Assembly: GCA_017561935.1 (NCBI GenBank)
Contig: JAFZBE010000023.1
Coordinates: forward strand, 1 to 37,975
DNA length: 37,975 bases
Reading direction: 5' to 3'
Source: Bacteroidales bacterium
GTDB taxonomy: Bacteria > Bacteroidota > Bacteroidia > Bacteroidales > UBA3663
Shown here: one piece after another, positions 26,999-34,216 of the stretch
Layout: every line of letters starts with the position of its first letter
Position numbering within the stretch: the first letter of the stretch is position 1
Program-made: the position numbers and the translations under genes
Notes under the pieces: model-generated
The model's database searches: none
The model's input: only the letters and a program-made list of their open reading frames with translations
Told to the model about the DNA's origin: nothing

Positions 26999-28423
26999 AT
27001 GAAGAAGATATTGCTGTTTTCGACCCTAGCACTGTTCATTCTGTCAAATTTACCCTTGGCCCCAAAGGCCGAGGCGCAAAGCCGCGACAACATCCTTAAG
27101 GTCTATAACTGGGCCGACTACCTCGACATGGACCTCATCAGCGAGTTCGAGGCCTGGTACAAGGAGCAGACGGGCGAGGACGTCAAGGTGCGTTACTCCA
27201 CCTTCGACATCAACGAGAACATGCTCACCCAGATTGAAGTGGGACACGAGGACTACGACGTGGTCTGCCCTTCTGAATACATCATCGAACGCATGTTGCG
27301 GCGCGGCTTGCTGCAGAAAATCGACACCACCGACTTTGCACGTACCCACACCCCCAACTGGATGAAACATGTAGCCCCCTTCGTGACCGAAAAGTTCCAG
27401 CAGATGGCACCAAAGGACGACGACAAGTTCAACCTCGTCAATCCTTCGCTCTGCGTCAGCGACTATGCCGTAGGCTACATGAGCGGCACCACGGGCTTCC
27501 TCTACAACACCGACTTTGTCCAACCCGAGGAAGTGGAATCGTGGACAGCCCTCTGGAACGAGAAGTTCCAGCAGAAGATCTACGTGAAGGATGCCTACCG
27601 CGACGTCTATTCCGTGCTTATCCAGTTGGCCAGGCAAGACGACATCCTCAGCGGCAAGACCACACGCGATTTTGAAGCCTCCAACCTCAGCGACGAGAAC
27701 ATCCAGGCCGTCGAGGACATCCTCATCAAGGCACGTCCCCAGATCGCAGGCTGGGAGGCCGACTTCGGCAAGGAACGAATGACGCAAGGCAAGGCGTGGA
27801 TCAACCTCACCTGGAGCGGCGATGCCGCCTGGGCCATCGACGAAGCTGCCGAAGTGGGCTGCAACCTCGAATATGTGGTGCCCAAGGAAGGCACCAACTG
27901 CTGGTTCGACGGCTGGGTAATTCCCATTTATGCAAAGAACGTGAAGGCCGCCTCCTACTGGATCAACTTCCTATGCCAGTCCGAAGTCGCCATCCGCAAC
28001 ATGGACGAGACAGGCTACGTGTCGGTCATCGGCACACCCAAAGTGCTCGAAGGTATGTCGAGCGAAGAGGACTACCCCGAGACCGTCGATGCCAGTTACT
28101 TCTTCGGCGATATCACCTTCCCCTCGGTTGACTCCGAGACAGGCGACACCACATGGATCGACTCGAAGGCCGCCCACCTCAATCACGTGCTCTATCCCAA
28201 CATCGACGTCATCGAACGTTCCATCCTCATGCACGACACCGCCGACCGCAACGAGGCCATGCTCGAGATGTGGAGCCACGTGAAGGGCAACAACCTCAAC
28301 TGGAAGATGCTCACCTTCATCCTCGTCGTCATCGCCCTCATCCTCATCATCCTCATCGACAAAAAGACCCGCCAATTGCGCAAGCGTCGCCGCCGCCAAG
28401 CCCTAAAACTTCGGAGAGGTTAA
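26999..28423 (+). CDS. potD: Polyamine-binding protein with C-terminal membrane anchor
   Basis: PotD captures spermidine/putrescine for PotABC. The 474-residue product has a signal peptide (KKILLFSTLALFILSNLPLA...AEA), then the binding fold with LKVYNWADYLDMDLISEFE and YDVVCPSEYIIERMLRRGLL typical of PotD, and SGDAAWAIDEA and WINFLCQ further on. Unlike classical periplasmic PotD it ends in a hydrophobic helix (LTFILVVIALILIILI, about 438-456) followed by a strongly basic tail (KKTRQLRKRRRRQALKLRR). This predicts tethering in the inner membrane with the tail inside. The stop TAA is part of the first GGTTAAGAAG repeat. Confidence 0.92.
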   Translation: MKKILLFSTLALFILSNLPLAPKAEAQSRDNILKVYNWADYLDMDLISEFEAWYKEQTGEDVKVRYSTFDINENMLTQIEVGHEDYDVVCPSEYIIERMLRRGLLQKIDTTDFARTHTPNWMKHVAPFVTEKFQQMAPKDDDKFNLVNPSLCVSDYAVGYMSGTTGFLYNTDFVQPEEVESWTALWNEKFQQKIYVKDAYRDVYSVLIQLARQDDILSGKTTRDFEASNLSDENIQAVEDILIKARPQIAGWEADFGKERMTQGKAWINLTWSGDAAWAIDEAAEVGCNLEYVVPKEGTNCWFDGWVIPIYAKNVKAASYWINFLCQSEVAIRNMDETGYVSVIGTPKVLEGMSSEEDYPETVDASYFFGDITFPSVDSETGDTTWIDSKAAHLNHVLYPNIDVIERSILMHDTADRNEAMLEMWSHVKGNNLNWKMLTFILVVIALILIILIDKKTRQLRKRRRRQALKLRRG

Positions 28424-28468
28424 GAAGGGTTAAGAGGGGTTAAGAGGTTAAGAGTGGTTCGAAGGATC
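28419..28468 (+). repeat. 10-nt repeat after potD (GGTTAAGAGG)
   Basis: Units ggttaagaag, ggttaagagg, ggttaagagg, ttaagagtgg, ttcgaagg start inside the last codons of potD and include its stop. The sequence is the reverse complement of the CCTCTTAACC arrays near 29.1 and 29.6 kb. Confidence 0.8.
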
Positions 28469-28535
28469 GTTACAACGAACTACTTTCTTACAGCGACTAA
28501 AGAAATGAATAAAGATAACTTAAAGGTTAATAAGT

Positions 28536-28958
28536 ATGACTGTAACGGATTTTGAGGATTTAGTAATCTATAAAAACTCGCGCGCTCTTGCTAAACAAAT
28601 ATATGATATCACGAATGTGTCGCCATTCAAAAATGATTATCGATTTGTCCAGCAAATACGTGCAGCTGCTGGTTCAATTAGCGACAATATTGCCGAGGGT
28701 TTCGAGCGACAAGGGAATAAAGAATTCAAAAACTTCTTATATTTTGCAAAAGGTTCTTGTGGAGAACTTCGTTCTCAACTAAATAGAGCGTACGATGTTA
28801 AGTTTATTGATGAGGAAACGTATCAGCAGATGTATAAAGACTGCAAGAGGCTTAGCTCTTCTATACTTCGCTTTATTGAATCCCTAAAATCACCCGATTT
28901 TGTTGGCACAAAATACTTTGATAAACCTATGAATTCGAACGAACATCCATCGGGTTAA
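28536..28958 (+). CDS. Four-helix bundle protein (23S rRNA-IVP family)
   Basis: The 140-residue protein matches the family named after proteins encoded in 23S rRNA intervening sequences: DFEDLVIYKNSRALAKQIY at the start, then FVQQIRAAAGSISDNIAEGFER and NFLYFAKGSCGELRSQLNRAYD, ending in a helix RLSSSILRFIESL. The molecular function of this family is unknown. Here it is free-standing, clearly AT-richer than its neighbours, with no recognisable promoter, and flanked by repeat arrays, which suggests acquisition. Its final codons GGT TAA are part of the following repeat. Confidence 0.85.
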   Translation: MTVTDFEDLVIYKNSRALAKQIYDITNVSPFKNDYRFVQQIRAAAGSISDNIAEGFERQGNKEFKNFLYFAKGSCGELRSQLNRAYDVKFIDEETYQQMYKDCKRLSSSILRFIESLKSPDFVGTKYFDKPMNSNEHPSG

Positions 28959-29161
28959 GAACGGTTATAGCTCGCTGTGCTCGCAGTTAAGAATGGTTAA
29001 GAGCTCGCTATGCTCGCGGTTAAGAACGGTTAAGAGCTCGCTATGCTCGCAGTTAAGAATGGTTGTTCGACCCTCTTAACCCCTCTTAACCCTTCGAACC
29101 CCCTCTTAACCCCTCTTAACCCTTCGAACCCCTCTTGACCCCTCTTAACCCTCCCAATACA
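28954..29161 (+). repeat. 33-bp tandem repeats followed by CTTAACCCCT/TTCGAACC array
   Basis: About three 33-bp units (GTTAAGAAYGG, TTAAGAGCTCGCT, RTGCTCGCR) run to about 29050. A strand switch follows, and from 29067 the sequence is CCCTCTTAAC units mixed with CCTTCGAAC units up to the next ATG. The 75 bp at 29018-29092 recur at 29544-29618 with one mismatch. The region holds no gene. Confidence 0.85.
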
Positions 29162-29539
29162 ATGTTTTCTCGCGCGATTGGTACGATTCTCCTGCTCTGC
29201 GTCAGCAATACGTTCATGACCTTTGCATGGTACGGCAATCTGAAAATGCAGCAGATTCATCCGCAGATCAAGGACTGGCCCCTCATCCTGATCATCCTCA
29301 TGTCGTGGGGCATTGCGTTCTTCGAATACTCATTCATGGTGCCCGCCAACCGCATCGGTTCGCAAATCAACGGAGGCCCATTCTCCCTGATGCAGCTCAA
29401 AGTCATCCAGGAAGGCATCTCCCTCATCATCTTCACACTCATCGTGGCCACGGTCTTCAAGGGTGAGCCCATCCACTGGAACCACATCGCCGCCTTCGCC
29501 TGCATCGTCCTCGCCGTGTTTTTTGCCTTCCTAAAGTAA
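29162..29539 (+). CDS. DUF486-type small membrane protein (DMT superfamily)
   Basis: The 125-residue protein has four hydrophobic helices: AIGTILLLCVSNTFMTFAWY, LILIILMSWGIAFFEYSFMV, LMQLKVIQEGISLIIFTLIV and HIAAFACIVLAVFFAFL. The motifs TFAWYGNL and PANRIGSQINGGPFSLMQLK are characteristic of the DUF486 group related to small multidrug-resistance proteins. Transport function is not established. A TTG start at 29135 would only add nine codons of intergenic repeat, so I use the ATG at 29162. It is enclosed by a 75-bp direct repeat. Confidence 0.85.
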   Translation: MFSRAIGTILLLCVSNTFMTFAWYGNLKMQQIHPQIKDWPLILIILMSWGIAFFEYSFMVPANRIGSQINGGPFSLMQLKVIQEGISLIIFTLIVATVFKGEPIHWNHIAAFACIVLAVFFAFLK

Positions 29540-29543
29540 GGCA

Positions 29544-29687
29544 GGTTAAGAACGGTTAAGAGCTCGCTGTGCTCGCAGTTAAGAATGGTTGTTCGACCCT
29601 CTTAACCCCTCTTAACCCCTCTTAACCCCCTCTTAACCCCTCTTAACCCCCTCTTAACCCCTCTTAACCCCTCTTAACCCCCTCCTC
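29544..29687 (+). repeat. Repeat leader before proB: 75-bp copy plus TCTTAACCCC array
   Basis: The first 75 bp copy 29018-29092. From 29598 on, about nine 10-11 nt units of CTCTTAACCC run to the proB start, leaving only CCTCCTC before the ATG. No consensus promoter is visible between the two genes. Confidence 0.85.
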
Positions 29688-30803
29688 ATGCACCCATTCC
29701 GCATCACCGTCAAAGTAGGTTCCAACGTCCTGACCCGTCCCGACGGGACACTCGACGTCACCCGCATGTCGGCCATCGTCGATCAGGTCGCTGCGCTCCA
29801 TAGCCAGGGCATACAGATCATCCTCGTGTCGTCGGGCGCGGTAGCCAGCGGTCGCAGCGAGCTCAAGGGCCGAATCTCTGCCGATCGCCTCGACACCGTC
29901 GATGAGCGCCAGCTCTACTCTGCCGTCGGACAGGCCAAGCTCATCAACAAGTACTATGAGCTCTTCCGCGACCACGGCATCTCATGCGGCCAGGTGCTCA
30001 CCACCAAGGAGTCGTTCGGCTCTCGCGGCCATTACCTCAACCAGAAGAACTGCATGGAGGTGATGCTGCAGGAAGGTGTGGTGCCCATTGTCAACGAGAA
30101 CGACACCATCTCGGTCACCGAGCTCATGTTCACCGACAACGACGAGCTCTCTGGCCTCATCGCCACAATGATGTCGGCCGACCTGCTCATCCTGCTCAGC
30201 AACATCGACGGCATCTACACGGGCAACCCCTCCGACCCCGAGTCTAAACTCATTCCAATCATCAGCGACGATGCCGACATCAGCCAATATATTCAGACCA
30301 GCCGTTCAAGCTTCGGACGCGGCGGCATGGTCACCAAGCAGCGCATAGCTCGCAAAGTAGCCAGCGAAGGCATCGAAGTCATCATCTCCAACGGCAAGCG
30401 CCCGGGCGTGTTGCTCGAGCTCGTCCACGTCAACCCCAGGACAGGCCGTAACGAGATTGCTCCCGAAGTACGCTGCACGCGCTTTATCGCCGAAGGCCAT
30501 GCGACCTCAAACGTCAAGAAGTGGATTGCCCATTCTGAAGACTTCTCGAAGGGAGCCATCTACATCAACGAGGGCGCCATCCAAGCCCTCCATGGCGAAA
30601 AGGCAGCCTCCATCCTTCCCGTGGGCGTCACCCGCATCGAAGGCACGTTCGAAGCCGACGACATCGTCCGCATCCTCGCCGATGCCGACGGCTCCCGCCT
30701 CGGCGTCGGCAAGATCAGCTGCTCTTCCGAGCGCGCACAAAAGGTCATCGGCAAGAAAGGTCAGAAACCCCTCGTTCACTACGATTATCTTTGGCTCGAA
30801 TGA
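29688..30803 (+). CDS. proB: Glutamate 5-kinase
   Basis: ProB phosphorylates glutamate, the first step of proline synthesis. The 371-residue protein has the amino-acid kinase domain: TVKVGSNVLTRPDG at the start, ILVSSGAVASGR, VPIVNENDTIS, LLSNIDGIYTGNPSDP and GRGGMVTKQRIA. A C-terminal PUA domain follows (KGAIYINEGAIQALHG, GVTRIEGTFEADDIVRI). Length equals the two-domain family. proA is not adjacent in this window. The upstream region is entirely repeat, so the start at ATG 29688 directly abuts the array. Confidence 0.95.
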   Translation: MHPFRITVKVGSNVLTRPDGTLDVTRMSAIVDQVAALHSQGIQIILVSSGAVASGRSELKGRISADRLDTVDERQLYSAVGQAKLINKYYELFRDHGISCGQVLTTKESFGSRGHYLNQKNCMEVMLQEGVVPIVNENDTISVTELMFTDNDELSGLIATMMSADLLILLSNIDGIYTGNPSDPESKLIPIISDDADISQYIQTSRSSFGRGGMVTKQRIARKVASEGIEVIISNGKRPGVLLELVHVNPRTGRNEIAPEVRCTRFIAEGHATSNVKKWIAHSEDFSKGAIYINEGAIQALHGEKAASILPVGVTRIEGTFEADDIVRILADADGSRLGVGKISCSSERAQKVIGKKGQKPLVHYDYLWLE

Positions 30804-30811
30804 GCCAAACT

Positions 30812-30856
30812 TTCTAGAGCTTCTAGATTATCTAGATAGTCTAGATAGTCTAGAGC
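30812..30856 (+). repeat. Five 9-mers with a TCTAGA core after proB
   Basis: Units ttctagagc, ttctagatt, atctagata, gtctagata, gtctagagc lie 8 bp beyond the proB stop. Each contains the palindrome TCTAGA. They sit in the convergent gap, just outside the rplI terminator. Confidence 0.9.
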
Positions 30857-30862
30857 GTAAAA

Positions 30863-30892
30863 AAGGCGCACCACTTTTCAGTGATGCGCCTT
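30863..30892 (-). terminator. Terminator of rpsF-rpsR-rplI
   Basis: AAGGCGCA-C-CAC and GTG-A-TGCGCCTT form an 11-bp stem with one mismatch and a 6-nt loop. On the minus strand it is followed by TTTTTTAC. It may also stop proB transcripts. Confidence 0.85.
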
Positions 30893-30914
30893 ATCTTTGC
30901 AAAAAGCGTGAAGC

Positions 30915-31367
30915 TTACTCAGCGGCCTCAGCCACTACCTTCACAGGAATCTCAACGGTAACATCGCGGTGGAGCTTAGCCACAGCAACATACTCGCCAA
31001 GAACCTTGATGTTGTCAAGCACGATCTGCTTCTTCTCAACGTTGGCACCCTTGGCTGCAAGAGCCTCGGCAACCTGAGCGTTCGAAACAGAACCATAGAT
31101 CTTGCCCTCCTCCGATGCCTTCACGGCAAACTCAAGCAGACCAGCAGCCTTAACAGCCTCAGCAAGAGCCTCGGCATCAGCCTTGATCTTAGCCATCTTC
31201 TGTGCCTGCTGCTTCTGCTTCTCAGCAAGCTGCTTCAGTGCAGAATCGGTAGCAAGAACAGCCTTCTTCTGTGGGAGAAGGAAATTACGGGCATAGCCGT
31301 TCTTAACCTCTACAACGTCGTCCTTATAACCAAGGTTCTGGACGTCTTCAATCAAAATGATCTTCAT
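30915..31367 (-). CDS. rplI: 50S ribosomal protein L9
   Basis: L9 binds 23S rRNA near the L1 stalk. The 150-residue protein starts MKIILIEDVQNLGYKDDVVEVKNGYARNFLLP, split here as two family blocks (IILIEDVQNLGYK and GYARNFLLPQKKA). A long connecting helix is rich in Lys/Gln (LAEKQKQQAQKMAKIKADAE). The C-terminal domain includes GKIYGSVSNAQVAEAL. It is third in the rpsF-rpsR-rplI operon. Confidence 0.97.
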   Translation of the reverse strand: MKIILIEDVQNLGYKDDVVEVKNGYARNFLLPQKKAVLATDSALKQLAEKQKQQAQKMAKIKADAEALAEAVKAAGLLEFAVKASEEGKIYGSVSNAQVAEALAAKGANVEKKQIVLDNIKVLGEYVAVAKLHRDVTVEIPVKVVAEAAE

Positions 31368-31395
31368 AATTAGTCTAAATTTACTTGGTTAATAA

Positions 31396-31662
31396 TTACT
31401 TCAAAAGGTCGGTAACGTATGGAAGCAGAGCAATCTGACGTGCACGCTTGATGGCGGTGGCAACGCGACGCTGGAACTTCAAAGAGGTGCCGGTGATGCG
31501 ACGTGGCAGGATCTTGCCCTGCTCGTTGAGGAACTTCTTCAGGAACTCGGGATCCTTGTAGTCGATGTACTTGATGCCGCTCTTCTTGAAACGGCAATAC
31601 TTCTTCTTCTTGACGTCAACTGATACGGGGGTCAGGTAACGAATTTCGGTTGTCTCTGCCAT
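31396..31662 (-). CDS. rpsR: 30S ribosomal protein S18
   Basis: S18 binds the 30S platform together with S6. The 88-residue protein has the conserved [20 protein letters not shown] region, [20 protein letters not shown] and [20 protein letters not shown] single Cys is present rather than a full zinc-ribbon set. It begins 2 bp after the rpsF stop, indicating translational coupling. Confidence 0.97.
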   Translation of the reverse strand: MAETTEIRYLTPVSVDVKKKKYCRFKKSGIKYIDYKDPEFLKKFLNEQGKILPRRITGTSLKFQRRVATAIKRARQIALLPYVTDLLK

Positions 31663-31664
31663 AA

Positions 31665-32012
31665 TTATGCCTCCTCTGTTTTAGGTGCCTTGAGTGAACG
31701 ACGCTTGGCAGCATACTCTGCAGCGTACTTGTCATTCTTGACAGTGATGAAACGGATCACGCGATCCTGACGACGGAAATAAGTCTCGAGCTTCTTAACG
31801 ACGGTGCCTTCGCCGTCGAACTCCAACAGGAAGTAAAAGCCGGTAGATTTCTTCTCGATTGGATAAGCGAGCTTCTTCATACCCCAAGCCTCCTCGTTAA
31901 TGATGGTAGCACCACGCTTTTCGAGTTCAGCCTTTACAGCTTCTACCGTTTCCTTTACCTGAGCATCAGATAAAACGGGAGTTAAAATGAAAACGGTTTC
32001 GTAATGATTCAT
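31665..32012 (-). CDS. rpsF: 30S ribosomal protein S6
   Basis: S6 pairs with S18 on the 30S platform. The 115-residue product starts [21 protein letters not shown] and has [21 protein letters not shown] and [13 protein letters not shown], all typical. It is the first gene of the operon, with a leader of about 85 nt. In several bacterial phyla that leader binds the S6:S18 complex for feedback control. I could not confirm the motif here by eye. Confidence 0.97.
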   Translation of the reverse strand: MNHYETVFILTPVLSDAQVKETVEAVKAELEKRGATIINEEAWGMKKLAYPIEKKSTGFYFLLEFDGEGTVVKKLETYFRRQDRVIRFITVKNDKYAAEYAAKRRSLKAPKTEEA

Positions 32013-32103
32013 TTGGTTTTGAACCTTTAAGTTGTAAATTTTGATGGTTATTTAATTAATGTGTTCAGCCCTCCATCCGCAGATTTTGGCCGAAACGCGG
32101 GTG

Positions 32104-32111
32104 CAAAGATA
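32104..32111 (-). promoter_or_regulatory. -7 box of the rpsF operon promoter
   Basis: On the minus strand TATCTTTG lies 92 bp before the rpsF start. The -33 position, about 20 nt upstream, has no clear TTTG, so the promoter match is partial. Confidence 0.6.
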
Positions 32112-32268
32112 TATAATTTCAACCAAAGTCGGTTCCCTTAACCCCAACTTTTTACTCAAAAAAAGTCGAATCACCTCAGTTTTAATCCTTTTTGGCAATT
32201 CGACTTGCTTATTTACGCCCTGCTCCTGCTATTCAGCTGCAAGCATTTGCTACATAATTTCGAAATAT

Positions 32269-32300
32269 TTTGGAGTTATAAGGAAAAATCATTATCTTTG
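32269..32300 (+). promoter_or_regulatory. Promoter of the acyltransferase-lipoprotein operon
   Basis: TTTG (32269-32272), 20 nt, then TATCTTTG (32293-32300). It is divergent from rpsF. Transcription would start near 32305. Confidence 0.9.
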
Positions 32301-32307
32301 CAGCGTC

Positions 32308-32370
32308 CATTTCGTCTATCGTTTCTATCGCCTCTAAAGCATCTATCACATCTATAGCTTCTAAAAAACA
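32308..32370 (+). repeat. 9-nt periodic leader repeat, core TATCNCNTC
   Basis: The leader from just after the predicted start to the ATG splits into catttcgtc, tatcgtttc, tatcgcctc, taaagcatc, tatcacatc, tatagcttc, taaaaaaca. Five or six of the seven units clearly share TATCNCNTC. Confidence 0.85.
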
Positions 32371-33483
32371 ATGAAAGACAACAGAATAGTATTTATCGAC
32401 TACATTCGTGTAGTGGCATGCTTCCTTGTGATGCTGGTGCATGCCAGCGAGAACTTCTATGCTGCCGATGCCTCGGGATTGGCAGGCAACGTGTCGATGG
32501 TAGCGAATGAGCAGAACAGGCTTTGGGTGTCGGTTTATGATGGCGCATTGGGACGCACCTGTGTGCCGCTGTTCCTGCTGGTGAGCGCCTTCCTGCTGGT
32601 GCCTGTTAAGGCGGGAATGAGCATGGGCGACTTCTACAAGCGAAGGTTTAAGCGCATCCTGCCACCCATGATCATCTTCATGTTGCTCTATACCTTCCTG
32701 CCTCTGCTTTGGGGACAGATGACTTGGGAGCAATCAGTGCACGACTTCAAGATGCTACCCTACACCTTCCCGTCGATGGCCGGACATCTATGGTTCATGT
32801 ACCCGCTCATCTCCCTCTATCTGATCATCCCTGTCGTCTCGCCGTGGCTGGAAAAGGCAGAAGCGAAAGACGAACGTCTCTTCCTCTGCTTCTTTGCCAT
32901 CTCTACCCTCGTGCCCTGGCTCACTCGTTTTGTGAGCAGCGACCTCTGGGGTACCTGTTTCTGGAATCCATATTTCGGCATGTTCTATTATTGCTCGGGC
33001 TATTTGGGCTATCTGGTGATGGCGCATTATATCCGCTACCACCTCACTTGGAACCACGCCACGAAGCTATGTGTCGGTGCGCTCTGTTTCCTTCTGGGCA
33101 GTGCATTTACCGGGTGGTCGTTCTGGGTGGCAGGAGTGCCAGGCAAGATCATCGAGACACCGATGCTCGAGTGGTCGTGGGAGTTCTGTACGCCCAACGT
33201 GCTATGTGCCACCTTCGGCGCCTTCCTACTCTTCTCTTGCATTACACAGAAGCAGGCACCTCAATGGATCACTACCCTTTCGAAGCTGTCCTTCGGCATG
33301 TACCTGATGCATCTGTTCTTCTTGAGCAACATTGCACCAGTCTTTGTCGCTGGCGATCAGGCGAACCCGCTCATCCCCGTATATCTGGCCATCCCCTGCA
33401 TTGCGATCCTGACCTTCATCTGTTGTGCCATCACTTCGAAGCTCATCTCGCTGATTCCAGGGAGCAAATGGATTATAGGATAA
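32371..33483 (+). CDS. Acyltransferase 3 family membrane protein
   Basis: These multi-span inner-membrane enzymes transfer acetyl or other acyl groups to surface sugars. The 370-residue protein begins with the family signature RIVFIDYIRVVACFLVMLVH, containing the conserved His, followed by RTCVPLFLLVSAFLL and the RRFKRILPPM basic loop. About ten hydrophobic segments follow, including HLWFMYPLISLYLIIPVVSP and SFGMYLMHLFFLSN. The substrate is unknown. It is followed by a small lipoprotein gene after 23 bp and preceded by a strong promoter and a repeat leader. Confidence 0.88.
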   Translation: MKDNRIVFIDYIRVVACFLVMLVHASENFYAADASGLAGNVSMVANEQNRLWVSVYDGALGRTCVPLFLLVSAFLLVPVKAGMSMGDFYKRRFKRILPPMIIFMLLYTFLPLLWGQMTWEQSVHDFKMLPYTFPSMAGHLWFMYPLISLYLIIPVVSPWLEKAEAKDERLFLCFFAISTLVPWLTRFVSSDLWGTCFWNPYFGMFYYCSGYLGYLVMAHYIRYHLTWNHATKLCVGALCFLLGSAFTGWSFWVAGVPGKIIETPMLEWSWEFCTPNVLCATFGAFLLFSCITQKQAPQWITTLSKLSFGMYLMHLFFLSNIAPVFVAGDQANPLIPVYLAIPCIAILTFICCAITSKLISLIPGSKWIIG

Positions 33484-33506
33484 AGTAACAAAAAACAAAA
33501 CCCCAC

Positions 33507-33938
33507 ATGAAACAAGCATTTTTTATTCTTTCCGCCATCTTGCTTTTGACAGGATGTATCAAAATCAAGCACGAACAGTATCAAGATCAAAATCAAGAAC
33601 AGACACAGAACATGCCAATCACCGTAAACCTTAGATACACCGGCACGAACGGAAATGCCTGGAAGTTCGCCGAAGAGATGATGTTCAGCGGAACAGTAGC
33701 CGCCATCCGTGCCGAAGAAGGTAATCTCAGGTACGAGTATTACCAGTCGCTCGACGACCCCGAGACCATCCTCCTCATCGACAGTTGGGCCAGTCAGGAA
33801 GCCATCGACGCACATCATGCTACACCCATGATGGAAGTCATTGCAAATCTACGTGAAAAGTACGACCTCCACATGACCGTAGAGCGTTACACAAGCGCAG
33901 AAACCCCCGAAACGGAGAATCAATTTATCAGGGAATAG
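33507..33938 (+). CDS. Lipoprotein with antibiotic biosynthesis monooxygenase (ABM) domain
   Basis: ABM-fold proteins are small dimeric ferredoxin-like barrels, some of which oxidise quinols. The 143-residue protein has a lipoprotein signal (FFILSAILLLTGC, Cys 17) and a Gln-rich linker (QYQDQNQEQTQ). The ABM domain contains GNLRYEYYQSLDDPETILLIDSWAS in two adjoining parts (NLRYEYYQSLDDP and LLIDSWASQEAIDAHHAT), as in YgiN-like proteins. A membrane-anchored ABM protein outside the cytoplasm is less usual. It is cotranscribed with the acyltransferase. Confidence 0.8.
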   Translation: MKQAFFILSAILLLTGCIKIKHEQYQDQNQEQTQNMPITVNLRYTGTNGNAWKFAEEMMFSGTVAAIRAEEGNLRYEYYQSLDDPETILLIDSWASQEAIDAHHATPMMEVIANLREKYDLHMTVERYTSAETPETENQFIRE

Positions 33939-33969
33939 TTTCTATCGACACACACAATTCGATAAAAAT

Positions 33970-33985
33970 ATCACGGCCGCGTGAT
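33970..33985 (+). terminator. Short terminator-like hairpin after the ABM gene
   Basis: ATCACG and CGTGAT enclose GCCG, followed by TTTATT. The stem is only 6 bp, so the call is moderate. Confidence 0.5.
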
Positions 33986-34031
33986 TTTATTCCGCTAATT
34001 CGCGTCTATCAAGTGGGATCCAAAGGTTAAT

Positions 34032-34180
34032 GGAGTTTCAGGAGTAACGGGAGTTAACAGGCATTTAGCCTGTGGAGTTAACGGACGAATGTACTGTAGA
34101 AACTTCTTTTCGACAGACGAAAGTAACGTCCGCTAACTCCCACTAACTCCCGTTAACTCCCATTAACTCCTATTTACTCC
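34032..34180. repeat. Imperfect inverted repeat built from TAACTCCC units
   Basis: Left arm 34032-34087 and right arm 34127-34180 are largely reverse complements with a 39-nt loop. The inner ends, GGAGTTAACGGACG and CGTCCGCTAACTCC, differ at one position. The right arm is a 10-nt tandem array (taactcccac, taactcccgt, taactcccat, taactcctat). It fills the gap between two convergent genes. Confidence 0.8.
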
Positions 34181-34216
34181 CCTATATCAACAAGTTGAGC
34201 AAATGCGAAACTTGAA

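Noticed and set aside
29135..29161. TTG start for the DUF486-type protein
   Set aside because: The nine added residues (MTPLNPPNT) are a translation of the intergenic repeat; the ATG at 29162 starts directly before the conserved first helix.
30891..30898. TATCTTTG on the plus strand after the rplI terminator
   Set aside because: It matches a -7 box but has no TTTG at the right distance and leads only into the antisense of rplI.
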